A DNA stretch of 64,000 nt from Hyphomicrobiales bacterium (lineage in GTDB: Bacteria > Pseudomonadota > Alphaproteobacteria > Rhizobiales > Beijerinckiaceae), in the NCBI GenBank assembly GCA_930633525.1, contig CAKNFP010000002.1, forward strand, positions 682,001-746,000, given 5' to 3'. A model generated the notes under the pieces. That model was not told where the DNA came from. It was given only the letters and a program-made list of their open reading frames with translations, and made no database searches. Position numbers and translations under genes: made by a program. Shown here one piece after another: positions 44,281 to 52,351 of the stretch. Numbering within the stretch: position 1 is the first letter of the stretch; each line of letters opens with the position of its first letter.

Positions 44281-44408
44281 GACAACCCAGCTTCGACACG
44301 GCTTCGAGGCCCGGCGCATGCCTTCTGCCGCTCGCCTAAAAGCTTCGCCCGATTGCGCAAGCCTCCGGCATTCCGTGCCAGCCGGCCTTCGCTAGTGTCT
44401 CCTCCAGA

Positions 44409-44453
44409 GCATCGGCCCGAAAAGTGGAACGCGGTTTTCGGGCAAGCCGATGC
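44409..44453. repeat. REP-like hairpin repeat
   Basis: Stem arms GCATCGG+CCCGAAAA (44409-44423) and TTTTCGGG...CCGATGC (44435-44453) pair with a four-base bulge (CAAG) and loop GTGGAACGCGG. This resembles the CCGAAAAGTGG...TTTTCGG intergenic repeats abundant in Hyphomicrobiales. It lies between the UbiD and Rid genes, so it may reduce readthrough or stabilise the upstream message. Confidence 0.7.
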
Positions 44454-44521
44454 ACAGACAATGAGCTACGGCATAGCGCCGGATCCGGCCTGATGCTGTA
44501 GCAACATGAGGAGCTTCACCT

Positions 44522-44899
44522 ATGAAGAACCGGATCTTCTCCGGAGCGCCGTCCGAGGACTTCGCCGGCTATGCCAAGGCGGTGATCGACGGCCCGACGA
44601 TTTATGTCTCTGGCACGATGGGGCAGGATGCCACGGGCGCCCTGCCCGAGGGCGTGGCGGAACAGGCGCGCAACGCACTCGCCTCCATCGACGCGGCACT
44701 GGTCAAGGCCGGCGCCAGCCTGAAGAACGCGGTCGCCTGCCGCGTCTACATCACCGACCCCGGCTATCTGAAGGAGGTAGCCACCGTCCTGGGCGAGGTG
44801 TTCCGAGATATCCGCCCGACCAACACACTCCTCGTCTGCCAGCTTCCGGCGCCGGGCGCCAAGGTCGAGATCGAGGTGACGGCCTCGACGCGCGGGTAG
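44522..44899 (+). CDS. Rid family protein (YjgF/YER057c/UK114), possible 2-aminomuconate deaminase-like
   Basis: 125 residues with the Rid pattern: YAKAVIDGPTIYVSGTMGQD, EQARNALASIDAALVKAGASLKNAVACRVYITD, RPTNTLLVCQLPAPGAKVEIEVTA. The archetypal imine deaminase RidA has an Arg (E. coli R105) in VARLP. Here the aligned position in VCQLP is Gln107, so this is a non-RidA subfamily member. The 2-aminomuconate deaminases NbaF/AmnD of 3-hydroxyanthranilate degradation belong to this superfamily, which fits the cluster. GAGGAG precedes the ATG. It is downstream of UbiD on the same strand (241 bases) and convergent with the Liv importer operon. Confidence 0.87.
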   Translation: MKNRIFSGAPSEDFAGYAKAVIDGPTIYVSGTMGQDATGALPEGVAEQARNALASIDAALVKAGASLKNAVACRVYITDPGYLKEVATVLGEVFRDIRPTNTLLVCQLPAPGAKVEIEVTASTRG

Positions 44900-44977
44900 C
44901 GATCTGTGGACATACAGCATGCCCCCAGGTGTCGTCACCGGAGAGAAACCGCTGATGACATCTGAGGGGCTCTCCGG

Positions 44978-46282
44978 TCACTTTCCGGGTATGAGGCCCT
45001 GAGGCCTGAAGCGCAGCACGACGATCAGAATCACGCCCATCACCAGGAGCCGCATATGTGCGGCGCTTTCCATCAAATGCTGTTTGAGCGGTGATCCTTC
45101 GCCCATCCCGGATGTGGCGAACGCCATCAGGCTGTTGCCCCAAGGCTCGACCTGCACCCACAGATACCAGATCAGAAAACCACCGAGCACCGCGCCGAGA
45201 TTGCTGCCGGAGCCGCCGACGACGACCATCACCCAGATCAGGAACGTGAAGCGCAGAGGCTGGAACGCGCCGGGGGTGAGCTGCCCCTCCAGGGTGGCCA
45301 GCATCGCGCCCGCGATGCCCAGCACCGCGCAGCCCAGGACAAAGATCTGCAGGTGCCGGCGCGTCACGTCCTTGCCCATCGCGGCAGCGGCCACCTCGTT
45401 GTCGCGGATGGCGCGCATCATGCGCCCCCAGGGGGAATGCAGCGCGGCCTCCGACAGCCAGACGAGCACCAGCAGCACCGCGAGGAACATGCCGGTGTAG
45501 AGCAGCTTGACGGCCACAGCCGAGGCGGCGACAGGATCGGCGCCAATCCATGAGGCCAACGACAGGAAACTCTGGCTCGCCTGGAGGTCGACTTCGAACG
45601 GAACGGGACGGGGAATATCGACGATGTTTTTGACGCCGCGATCCAGCCAGTCTTCGTTCTTCATCACCGCGATGACAATTTCGGCAATGCCCAGCGTGGC
45701 GATCGCGAGATAGTCCGAGCGCAAGCCGAGCGCGGTCTTGCCGATAAGCCAGCCGGCGCCCGCCGCCAGCAGACCGCCGACCGGCCAGGACAGGAGCACG
45801 GGTAGCCCGAGGCCGCCGATATTGCCCTGCAACGCCGGGTTGATGGCCTCGACGGCGGCGACTGCAGGATCGAGGATCCAGCGATAGACAACGAGGCCGA
45901 CGATCAGCAGCAGGGCGAGGGCGAGAATCCGAACCCGGCCCCGCGGCAACCGCCGGTGAAGCAGCGCTGCAGCAGCAATGATTGCCGCGCCGAACAGCAG
46001 GGCCGCCATGATCCGGAAACCTCCGGCCTGCCATGCGCCGGGAACCGGATCGAGCGCCACAAGGACCGTCGCCAGGCCGCCGAGGGCGACGAAGCCCATC
46101 GTGCCGACGTTGTAGAGGCCGGCATAGCCCCACTGGATGTTGACGCCGAGCGCCATGATCGCGGAGATCAGGCCCATGTTGACGATCGTCAGCGCCGCAT
46201 TCCAGCTCTGCGTCAGGCCGGTGAGCGCGATCAACGCGCCGACGATGAGGAAAAGCAGGACGTTGCGCGTGGTCTGGCTCAT
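44978..46282 (-). CDS. Branched-chain amino-acid-type ABC permease (LivM-like)
   Basis: 434 residues with about ten hydrophobic helices. The conserved LivM segments are WGYAGLYNVGTMGFVALGG, LRSDYLAIATLGIAEIV and WGRMMRAIRDNEVAAAAMGKDV, then VMVVVGGSGSNLGAVLGGFLIW. An insertion between helices makes it longer than E. coli LivM-core proteins. It is the last gene of an operon whose other members bring in the amino-acid-like ligand. The adjoining kynurenine genes suggest tryptophan or kynurenines. Confidence 0.92.
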   Translation of the reverse strand: MSQTTRNVLLFLIVGALIALTGLTQSWNAALTIVNMGLISAIMALGVNIQWGYAGLYNVGTMGFVALGGLATVLVALDPVPGAWQAGGFRIMAALLFGAAIIAAAALLHRRLPRGRVRILALALLLIVGLVVYRWILDPAVAAVEAINPALQGNIGGLGLPVLLSWPVGGLLAAGAGWLIGKTALGLRSDYLAIATLGIAEIVIAVMKNEDWLDRGVKNIVDIPRPVPFEVDLQASQSFLSLASWIGADPVAASAVAVKLLYTGMFLAVLLVLVWLSEAALHSPWGRMMRAIRDNEVAAAAMGKDVTRRHLQIFVLGCAVLGIAGAMLATLEGQLTPGAFQPLRFTFLIWVMVVVGGSGSNLGAVLGGFLIWYLWVQVEPWGNSLMAFATSGMGEGSPLKQHLMESAAHMRLLVMGVILIVVLRFRPQGLIPGK

Positions 46283-47289
46283 GCTGCCCTGCCGCGAAAG
46301 ATGCCGGTTGGCCTGAACAGAAGGACGAGAACAAGGACAATGAAGCTGACGGCGACCTTGTAGTCGGTGCTCAGGAGCTGCAGCAGCCCCTCCGGTTGCC
46401 AGCCGGATGGAAGCAGGTAGGTCGCGACCTTCTTGAAACTGTAGGTGAAGACGATTTCGGAGAAGGCAACGACGAAGCCGCCGGCAACGGCCCCCAGCGG
46501 ATTGCCGAGCCCGCCGACAACGGCAGCAGCGAAAACAGGCAGCAGGAGCTGGAAATAGGTGATCGGACGGAATGACTTGTCGAGGCCATAGAGGACGCCC
46601 GCAAGCGTGGCGAGCGCCGCCGATAGTATCCAGACGATCCTGACAACGCGCTCGGGATCGATGCCCGAAAGCAGAGCAAGGTTTTCATTATCGGAAAAAG
46701 CCCGCATGGACTTCCCGGTGCGGGTGCGTTTCAGAAACCAATGCAACCAGCCGACGACGAGGACCGTGGTCGCAAGAGTGATGACTTGCGTCGTACGGAG
46801 CGCCATCGTCTCCGCCAGCCCCGTCCACTGGCGGAACTGCGCCGCGGTGAAAATGAAACGCGCCCCATCCGCGAACTGGCGATCATCGACTCCGATGAAG
46901 ATGCGGACCAACCCACCCATGACGAACATGACGCCCAATGAGGTCATCACAAGCGTAATCGAATGGACTTTCCTCATGCGATAGGGGCGATAGACCAGTC
47001 GGTCGGTGGCCAGGACCACAAGGATGGTGGCGACAACGCCGACTGGCAGGGCGAGCAGCGCGACCGGCAGCGGCGCGATGCTCACCCCGACCGCCTGCAG
47101 CGTCCATGTCATCAGGATGGTCGCCATGGTGCCGAAGGCCATGGTGTCGCCATGCGCGAAGTTCGAGAAGCGCAGGATGCCGTAGACCAAGGTGACTCCC
47201 AGCGCGCCAAGCGCCAGTTGGCAGCCGTAGGTCATGGCCGGTAGCAGGACGAAATTAGTGAAGGCGACGAGTGCGTTGAGCACATCCAT
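46279..47289 (-). CDS. Branched-chain amino-acid-type ABC permease (LivH-like)
   Basis: 336 residues, polytopic. LALGALGVTLVYGILRFSNFAHGDTMAFG is the LivH N-terminal motif. GKSMRAFSDNENLALLSGIDPERVVRIVWILSAALATLAGVLYGL and FAAAVVGGLGNPLGAVAGGFVV follow. ATG 47289 was preferred over an upstream frame extension that lacks hydrophobic character. It overlaps the LivM start by four bases and lies four bases after the LivF stop. Confidence 0.92.
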   Translation of the reverse strand: MDVLNALVAFTNFVLLPAMTYGCQLALGALGVTLVYGILRFSNFAHGDTMAFGTMATILMTWTLQAVGVSIAPLPVALLALPVGVVATILVVLATDRLVYRPYRMRKVHSITLVMTSLGVMFVMGGLVRIFIGVDDRQFADGARFIFTAAQFRQWTGLAETMALRTTQVITLATTVLVVGWLHWFLKRTRTGKSMRAFSDNENLALLSGIDPERVVRIVWILSAALATLAGVLYGLDKSFRPITYFQLLLPVFAAAVVGGLGNPLGAVAGGFVVAFSEIVFTYSFKKVATYLLPSGWQPEGLLQLLSTDYKVAVSFIVLVLVLLFRPTGIFRGRAA

Positions 47290-47293
47290 ATCG

Positions 47294-48025
47294 TCAGCCC
47301 CCCAAAAAGGTGCTGCGCACCTCTGGGTCAGCGAGCAATTCCTTCCCTGTTCCGGTGAAGCGGTTTGCGCCCAGTACCAGCACGTAGCCTCGGTCGGCGA
47401 TCTCGAGGGCCTGCCGGGCATTCTGCTCCACCATCAGGACCGTGACGCCGATGCGTGCGATATCGATGATGCGGTCGAACAATTCATCCATGACGATGGG
47501 ACTGACGCCTGCCGTCGGCTCGTCGAGAAGGAGCACAGACGGCTCGGTCATCAGGGCACGGCCGACCGCGACCTGCTGACGTTGGCCGCCTGAAAGTTCA
47601 CCGGCGGCCTGGAAGCGCTTGTCCTTGAGCACGGGAAACAGCGAATAGACTTGTTCCATCGTCGCTCTGAAATCGTCGCGCCGCAGGAAGGCGCCCATCT
47701 CGAGGTTTTCCTCCACCGTCATGGACGGAAACACATTTTCGGTCTGCGGTACGAAGGCCATTCCCATGCCGACGCGCTCTTGCGGTCGAAGGCGGGTGAT
47801 GTCCTCGCCGCCCAGCCGCACGGTTCCTTCGCGCAGTTGCAGCATCCCGAAGATGGCCTTCATGGCCGTCGACTTGCCTGCGCCGTTGGGGCCCACGATG
47901 ACGGCGATTTCGCCCTTCTCGACCGCGATGGTGCAGCCGTTGAGGATGTCGGCGCCGCCGTAGCCGCCCGTCATGCCCGCGCCAACCAAAAAGGGGGACG
48001 TGCTTGCGATGCCGCCTGCCGTCAC
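47294..48025 (-). CDS. ABC transporter ATP-binding protein (LivF-like)
   Basis: 243 residues: VEKGEIAVIVGPNGAGKSTAMKAI (Walker A), FPSMTVEENLEMGAF, LSGGQRQQVAVGRAL, Walker B VLLLDEPTAGVSPIVMDELF and VEQNARQALEIADRGYVL. These are diagnostic of LivF. The start is a GTG overlapping the LivG stop by four bases. Confidence 0.93.
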   Translation of the reverse strand: MTAGGIASTSPFLVGAGMTGGYGGADILNGCTIAVEKGEIAVIVGPNGAGKSTAMKAIFGMLQLREGTVRLGGEDITRLRPQERVGMGMAFVPQTENVFPSMTVEENLEMGAFLRRDDFRATMEQVYSLFPVLKDKRFQAAGELSGGQRQQVAVGRALMTEPSVLLLDEPTAGVSPIVMDELFDRIIDIARIGVTVLMVEQNARQALEIADRGYVLVLGANRFTGTGKELLADPEVRSTFLGG

Positions 48026-48837
48026 GGTGCGGCCCCGCCGATCATCGCTTCGGAGATATCCCTGCCGACGACCTTGTTCTTCAGGCCGGTGCCGAGATAG
48101 GCTTCTATCACCTGCTCGTTGCGCACGATTTCAGTCGGCCGGCCTTCCGCCAGCATCTTGCCCTGAGCCATGACGATGACGCTGTCGCACAATCGCGCAA
48201 TGAAATCCATATCGTGCTCGATGACGCAGAAGGTGTAGCCACGCTCCCTGTTCAGCCGCACGATCGCATCGCCGATCGTCCTGAGCAGAGTCCGGTTCAC
48301 GCCTGCGCCGACCTCATCCAGAAAGACAATCCGTGCGTCGACCATCATCGTGCGGCCGATTTCGAGCAGCTTCTTCTGGCCACCGGACAGGTTACCCGCC
48401 AGTTCGTCGCGCATGGGGCTGAGCTCAAGGAAGGCCAAGACTTCCTGTGCCCTGGCGCGCAGCTCCTCCTCCTCATGCGCGATTCGACGTCGATGGACCC
48501 AGGTGTTCCAAAGCGTCTCACCGCTCTGGCGCGCGGGCACCATCATCAGGTTCTCCAGCACACTCATGGTGGGAAATTCGTGGGCGACCTGAAATGTGCG
48601 CAGCACACCCCGGGCAAAAAGCGCGTGCGGCGGCAGCCCGGTGATGTCTTCGCCGGCCATCGTGACGCTGCCTGCCGTCGGTTTATGGACGCCGGCGATG
48701 ACATTGAAAAGTGTCGACTTGCCGGCGCCATTCGGCCCGATCAAGCCAGTGATGGCGCCGTCCGGTATCGTCAGCGACATACCGTCGACAGCGCGGAAGC
48801 CGCCGAAATGCTTGTGAATGTCATGACAAACGATCAT
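48022..48837 (-). CDS. ABC transporter ATP-binding protein (LivG-like)
   Basis: About 271 residues: GLIGPNGAGKSTLFNVI (Walker A), GVLRTFQVAHEFPTMSVLENLM, LSGGQKKLLEIGRTMM (an LSGGQKK form typical of LivG), Walker B IVFLDEVGAGVNRTL and VIEHDMDFIARLCDSVIVM. Walker B has DEVGAG where most LivG have DEPxAG. An in-frame GTG 66 bases upstream is possible, but ATG 48837 fits family N-termini. Confidence 0.92.
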   Translation of the reverse strand: MIVCHDIHKHFGGFRAVDGMSLTIPDGAITGLIGPNGAGKSTLFNVIAGVHKPTAGSVTMAGEDITGLPPHALFARGVLRTFQVAHEFPTMSVLENLMMVPARQSGETLWNTWVHRRRIAHEEEELRARAQEVLAFLELSPMRDELAGNLSGGQKKLLEIGRTMMVDARIVFLDEVGAGVNRTLLRTIGDAIVRLNRERGYTFCVIEHDMDFIARLCDSVIVMAQGKMLAEGRPTEIVRNEQVIEAYLGTGLKNKVVGRDISEAMIGGAAP

Positions 48838-48939
48838 CCGCCCCCCGCCGGCTCCGAAACCGCTGGACGTCCCGCCCTCCGGCAGATCGGCTGAGCGACC
48901 CACCGCTCTTCCGGCAATGGGTCACCAAACCTCACGGTA

Positions 48940-50136
48940 TCAGTGGTACTTCACGGTCTTCATCTCGCCGTTTTCCACCACGATTTCGCGATAGGAACCA
49001 GCACTTTCCCCCTTGCCGATGAACTCGACCGCCGAGGCGCCGACATAGTCGATGTCGCCACCCTCCTTGAGAATCTTCAACGCTTTGGCAAGTTCGCCAG
49101 GATAGATCTTTTCGCCCGGGGCATTCACGACGCTCATGATCTTGGACTTGTAGTCAGACGGCTTCGCGGATCCCGCTGCCTGCATGGCCAGCAGCATGAT
49201 CGCGGTGGCATCGTAGGTTTCCGGCACGAAGGTGGCCGTGCCATTGATGCCGGCGGCCTTGGTCATCTCCAGCAGCTTCGCCGCGCCCGGGCTGTCGGAG
49301 CCAGGACGATCGCCGAAGGCGCCATCGAGCTGCTTCCCGAACTTCTTGATCAGGCTTTCGCCCCACATGCCGTTGGGGAATACGAATTTGGAGAACGCTC
49401 CGGTGTCGAGGACGGTCTGCACAACACCGGCCCCACCCTGGTCGGCATAACCCGCCACGACGATCGCGTCGCCACCAGCGGAAGCGAGAGCGCCGATCTC
49501 CGCCGAATAATCGCTCTTGCCGTCTTCATGAGGGGCACTGAGCGTGATCTTGCCACCGAGCTTCTCGAAGGCGGACTGGATGGAGGACGCGATGCCCTTC
49601 CCATAGTCGTTGTTGGTGTAGCTGATCGCAGCGGATTTGATACCGCGCTCCGACATCATCTTCGCGAGAATTTCGCCCTCACGAGCATCTGACGGCGCGG
49701 TGCGGAAAAACAGGCCCTTGCCGTCGATTGTCGAAAGGCCCGGCGATGTCGCCGACGGCGAGATCAGGACCATGCCATTCGGAATCGCGACATTGGTCAG
49801 GACTGCGCTCGCGGCCCCTGAGCAGGTTGGCCCGATAATCCCCGACACTTTGTCGGAGGTGATCAGCCGCTCGGCCGCAGCGGTGGCCGCACCTGCGTCG
49901 ATGCAGGTCTCATCCCCCCGGATCGGGATGACCTTGGCTCCATCCAGGAAAATGCCGGAATCGCTGACCTCCTTCATCGCGAGTTCAGCGGCTTGCGCCA
50001 TCGGCGGCGTCAGTGTCTCGATAGGCCCGGTGAAGCCCATTTCGATGCCGATCTTGATGTCCGCAGCCTTGGCCATGCCCGTCAGAGCAAGGCTGGAAAT
50101 GGACGCGATCAGAAGCCGCTTGATTGCTTGTCCCAT
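48940..50136 (-). CDS. Amino-acid-type ABC substrate-binding protein (LivJ/K-like, Peripla_BP_6)
   Basis: 398 residues with a signal peptide (LLIASISSLALTGMAKAAD). The mature protein shows GFTGPIETLTPPMAQAAELAMKEV, VSGIIGPTCSGAASAVL and SYTNNDYGKGIASSIQSAFEKLGGKITL, the type I binding-protein pattern of the HAAT family. It lies upstream of LivG and downstream of the formamidase-like gene. The 130-base gap on its 5' side may hold a promoter; none was pinned down. Ligand inferred from neighbours: tryptophan, kynurenine or another aromatic amino acid. Confidence 0.92.
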   Translation of the reverse strand: MGQAIKRLLIASISSLALTGMAKAADIKIGIEMGFTGPIETLTPPMAQAAELAMKEVSDSGIFLDGAKVIPIRGDETCIDAGAATAAAERLITSDKVSGIIGPTCSGAASAVLTNVAIPNGMVLISPSATSPGLSTIDGKGLFFRTAPSDAREGEILAKMMSERGIKSAAISYTNNDYGKGIASSIQSAFEKLGGKITLSAPHEDGKSDYSAEIGALASAGGDAIVVAGYADQGGAGVVQTVLDTGAFSKFVFPNGMWGESLIKKFGKQLDGAFGDRPGSDSPGAAKLLEMTKAAGINGTATFVPETYDATAIMLLAMQAAGSAKPSDYKSKIMSVVNAPGEKIYPGELAKALKILKEGGDIDYVGASAVEFIGKGESAGSYREIVVENGEMKTVKYH

Positions 50137-50266
50137 AAGTCCCCTCTCTACCGTCTGGGACGCGGCGTTTTTTAACGTCCTGCGTCCGATTCCAGGAATT
50201 TGCTTCCAGTATGTGACCTTATCGCGAGCAGTTTCACAATGCGGCTGTCGCAGACGGTCTCATTTT

Positions 50267-51133
50267 TCACATTTCGGCTTTTTCGCGCGGTTCTGGCTGA
50301 CTGCCGCAACCGAGCAGCGCCCGCGTCAGGGGATGCTCGGCGTCGGCGAGCCCGTCGAGAATGTTGAAGTGATGGCGATCCGGTTCGACGACGACGGTCG
50401 TCGCGGCCCCAAGCCCGCTCCAGATATTCGCCAGCAGCGCATTCTGGCGCAAAAACTCCTGGCGTTCAGCCCCACCCGCCCAGCAGATGATGCGGACAGC
50501 GGACATCGGCCGCAGCAGCGCCGGGCTCTCAGCCAACGCCTCAGGCTCGTCGATCCGCAACACCGCGTTCATGCTTGTCTTCATCAGGGGGCGCAAATCG
50601 TGAAGACCGGAGATCGAGATCACGTTCCGGATGCGCTGCCGTGCAGCATCGGGAAGGGGCGTCGTCGCGGAAACCATCCGGCTTACCAATTGTCCGCCAG
50701 CGGAATGCCCGCTCAGCACGATCGGCCCCTCGATCAATGCCGCCGCCGTCCCAATGGCCCGGGCTACCTCGCCCGCGATGCCAGCGATCCTGATGTCGGG
50801 GCACAGGGTATAAGTCGGCATTGCCACAGCATAGCCGCTGTCCACCGACCCGGCTGCGAGATGCGACCAAGCGCGTTGATCGGACTCCATCCAGTAGCCG
50901 CCATGGACAAAAACCACCAGCCCCTTGGGTTTGGCCTCAGGCAGAAAAAGATCGAGCCGCTGGCGCGGGGCGCTGCCATAGGCGATGTCCAATCTGGCGC
51001 GACCGGCGGCTGTCAGACCATCGCGAAATTGCTCCGCCGCCTCCATCCAGAGGGCAGGCCACCGGTGACCGCCAGCGATGTTGTCACTGTTCGAATAGGC
51101 GCCGTCCCAGTCCTCGACACAATATTCGAGCAT
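50267..51133 (-). CDS. Alpha/beta hydrolase, kynurenine formamidase-like
   Basis: 288 residues. The oxyanion motif HGGYW (77-81) is the signature of arylformamidase-type hydrolases, and the nucleophile Ser144 is in SGHSAGGQ. The catalytic His is H254 or H255 in EPDRHHFNILDGL. Arylformamidase converts N-formylkynurenine to kynurenine plus formate, exactly the missing step between tryptophan dioxygenase and kynureninase in this region. It replaces the unrelated metal-dependent KynB seen in many bacteria. It heads the reverse-strand operon with the Liv importer. The assignment combines motif and context; a general esterase is the alternative. Confidence 0.85.
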   Translation of the reverse strand: MLEYCVEDWDGAYSNSDNIAGGHRWPALWMEAAEQFRDGLTAAGRARLDIAYGSAPRQRLDLFLPEAKPKGLVVFVHGGYWMESDQRAWSHLAAGSVDSGYAVAMPTYTLCPDIRIAGIAGEVARAIGTAAALIEGPIVLSGHSAGGQLVSRMVSATTPLPDAARQRIRNVISISGLHDLRPLMKTSMNAVLRIDEPEALAESPALLRPMSAVRIICWAGGAERQEFLRQNALLANIWSGLGAATTVVVEPDRHHFNILDGLADAEHPLTRALLGCGSQPEPREKAEM

Positions 51134-51290
51134 GGGTCCCTCCCCCGTCGACGGTGCCGTAGCAATGGCCAGCCGTGGCCAGTTAGGTCAAGGGGCGGGA
51201 ACAAAAAACTTTAGGCATAAATTAACTTCGGACGCAGGCTTTTCCGTCGCCGGCCAGAAGCCGGCCTGGCCAGGTTCAGCGACGCGTTGA

Positions 51291-51602
51291 TCAGTGCGTA
51301 CGTGGCCATTCATCGCTGAAGGGGTTCTCACGCAGATAATCCTCGACCCGACTGCGGGCCTGATCGGGCACGTGTTCCAACCCATAGTAACGAACCGAGA
51401 CCCAGGACATGAATGCAATGATGTCTTCTGAGGTTTTGCCGAGCGCGTCGACAATCATCTTCGTCAGCATATCGAGGTCCTGTGGGGCCAGCATGATGCC
51501 GGTTTCCCTTTGGAAAGCCTGGCGCATAATGTCATTGTCGTAGGCCCACATCACGAAGTCGCGCCATGCCATAGCGTTGGTAGCATCAGTGGCGGTGCTC
51601 AT
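51291..51602 (-). CDS. Hypothetical 103-residue protein
   Basis: An acidic, helical, Trp- and Met-rich protein (MAWRDFVMWAYDNDIMRQAF, then LDMLTKMIVDALGKTSEDIIAFMSWVSVRYYGLEHVP) ending with a proline-poor basic tail. Composition is coding-like and the ATG is preceded by GAGACGAAG. No family was recognised. It stands alone between the formamidase gene and other small genes. Confidence 0.5.
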   Translation of the reverse strand: MSTATDATNAMAWRDFVMWAYDNDIMRQAFQRETGIMLAPQDLDMLTKMIVDALGKTSEDIIAFMSWVSVRYYGLEHVPDQARSRVEDYLRENPFSDEWPRTH

Positions 51603-51957
51603 ACTTCGTCTCTATTGCGTGGCGAAAAGCCATGTGAATGACAGATGTTATGTATCTGTAAATCACAATAACCCCCACTTTCCCAGCTTCCAGCAGGCAT
51701 TAACCCTCCGCCCCCGACCGGCACAGTCATTGCCTTGCGGGCTCCAAGAGCGGGAGCCTGGGTGCAGATGGTCGCGGCCCCGTCGCCCAGCCAATGCTTG
51801 ATGAGATTGAAGGCGTCGGCGAGGCCCCGCGCGTCCAAACGGACGATATCGATCCGCTCCCGGATGTATCGGGCCGTCGTCGAGTGACGGAGCTTCTCCG
51901 GCCTGCTGATACGGCAAGCTGGCCAGGGAAGAATGCTGGAATCGAGGAATGCTGCGG
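51603..51957. other. Gap with possible decayed coding remnant on the reverse strand
   Basis: No intact gene. On the reverse strand one frame reads RPEKLRHSTTARYIRERIDIV, followed by DAFNLIKHWLGDG, from about 51915 to 51790. This has protein-like composition but neither a start with a ribosome site nor a recognisable continuation. It may be the remains of a gene. About 51600-51680 is AT-richer than its surroundings. Confidence 0.25.
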
Positions 51958-52179
51958 TTAATCTTCTTCGTATGTGATCGCTGAGATAGCCGCTATCGGG
52001 ATAAGGGTGCGGAATTTCTTCGTAGGATCGCCAACGACGACGTAATCGGAGGCGAGCTCGATGATTGCGCCATAGGCCTTTGTTTCACGGTCGTTCAGAA
52101 TGTAGTTCACCGCCTTCTTCGATCCGTGGATCGTTTTGAGGAAGGAGAGCAGATTTGCTCGCGTGGCTGTGGGGCTCAT
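51958..52179 (-). CDS. Hypothetical 73-residue protein, possibly Sm-like
   Basis: Begins MSPTATRANLLSFLKTIHGSKK, then has alternating strands: YGAIIELASDYVVVGD, KKFRTLIPIAAISAITYEED. A strand order with a buried VVV segment and a closing IPIAAISAI strand recalls LSm/Hfq-type small barrels, but the Hfq signature is absent; this is a weak guess. AGGAG lies five bases before the ATG, which supports translation. No operon partner is apparent. Confidence 0.5.
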   Translation of the reverse strand: MSPTATRANLLSFLKTIHGSKKAVNYILNDRETKAYGAIIELASDYVVVGDPTKKFRTLIPIAAISAITYEED

Positions 52180-52351
52180 TGGTTCTCCTACTCTTTTAAC
52201 ACGGCCCAGCATAGCTGCCGCCCCGAAATGAGGCCATCATGTCATGCAGCTTCCCGGAAAGGGGGGATGTTTCACGCAGCATAGCTGGTCAACGTGGCCG
52301 CTCCCGGCTCGATAAGACGATGGCGCGCAATACGCCGTGCGGGGCCTTGTC

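Noticed and set aside
44978..51133. Assigning the Liv importer to branched-chain amino acids
   Set aside because: Family membership alone does not fix the ligand, and the context is aromatic amino-acid catabolism; ligand left open.
49637..51214. Forward open frame opposite the Liv binding protein and formamidase genes
   Set aside because: It spans two reverse genes and their gap, with no ribosome site and no family pattern.
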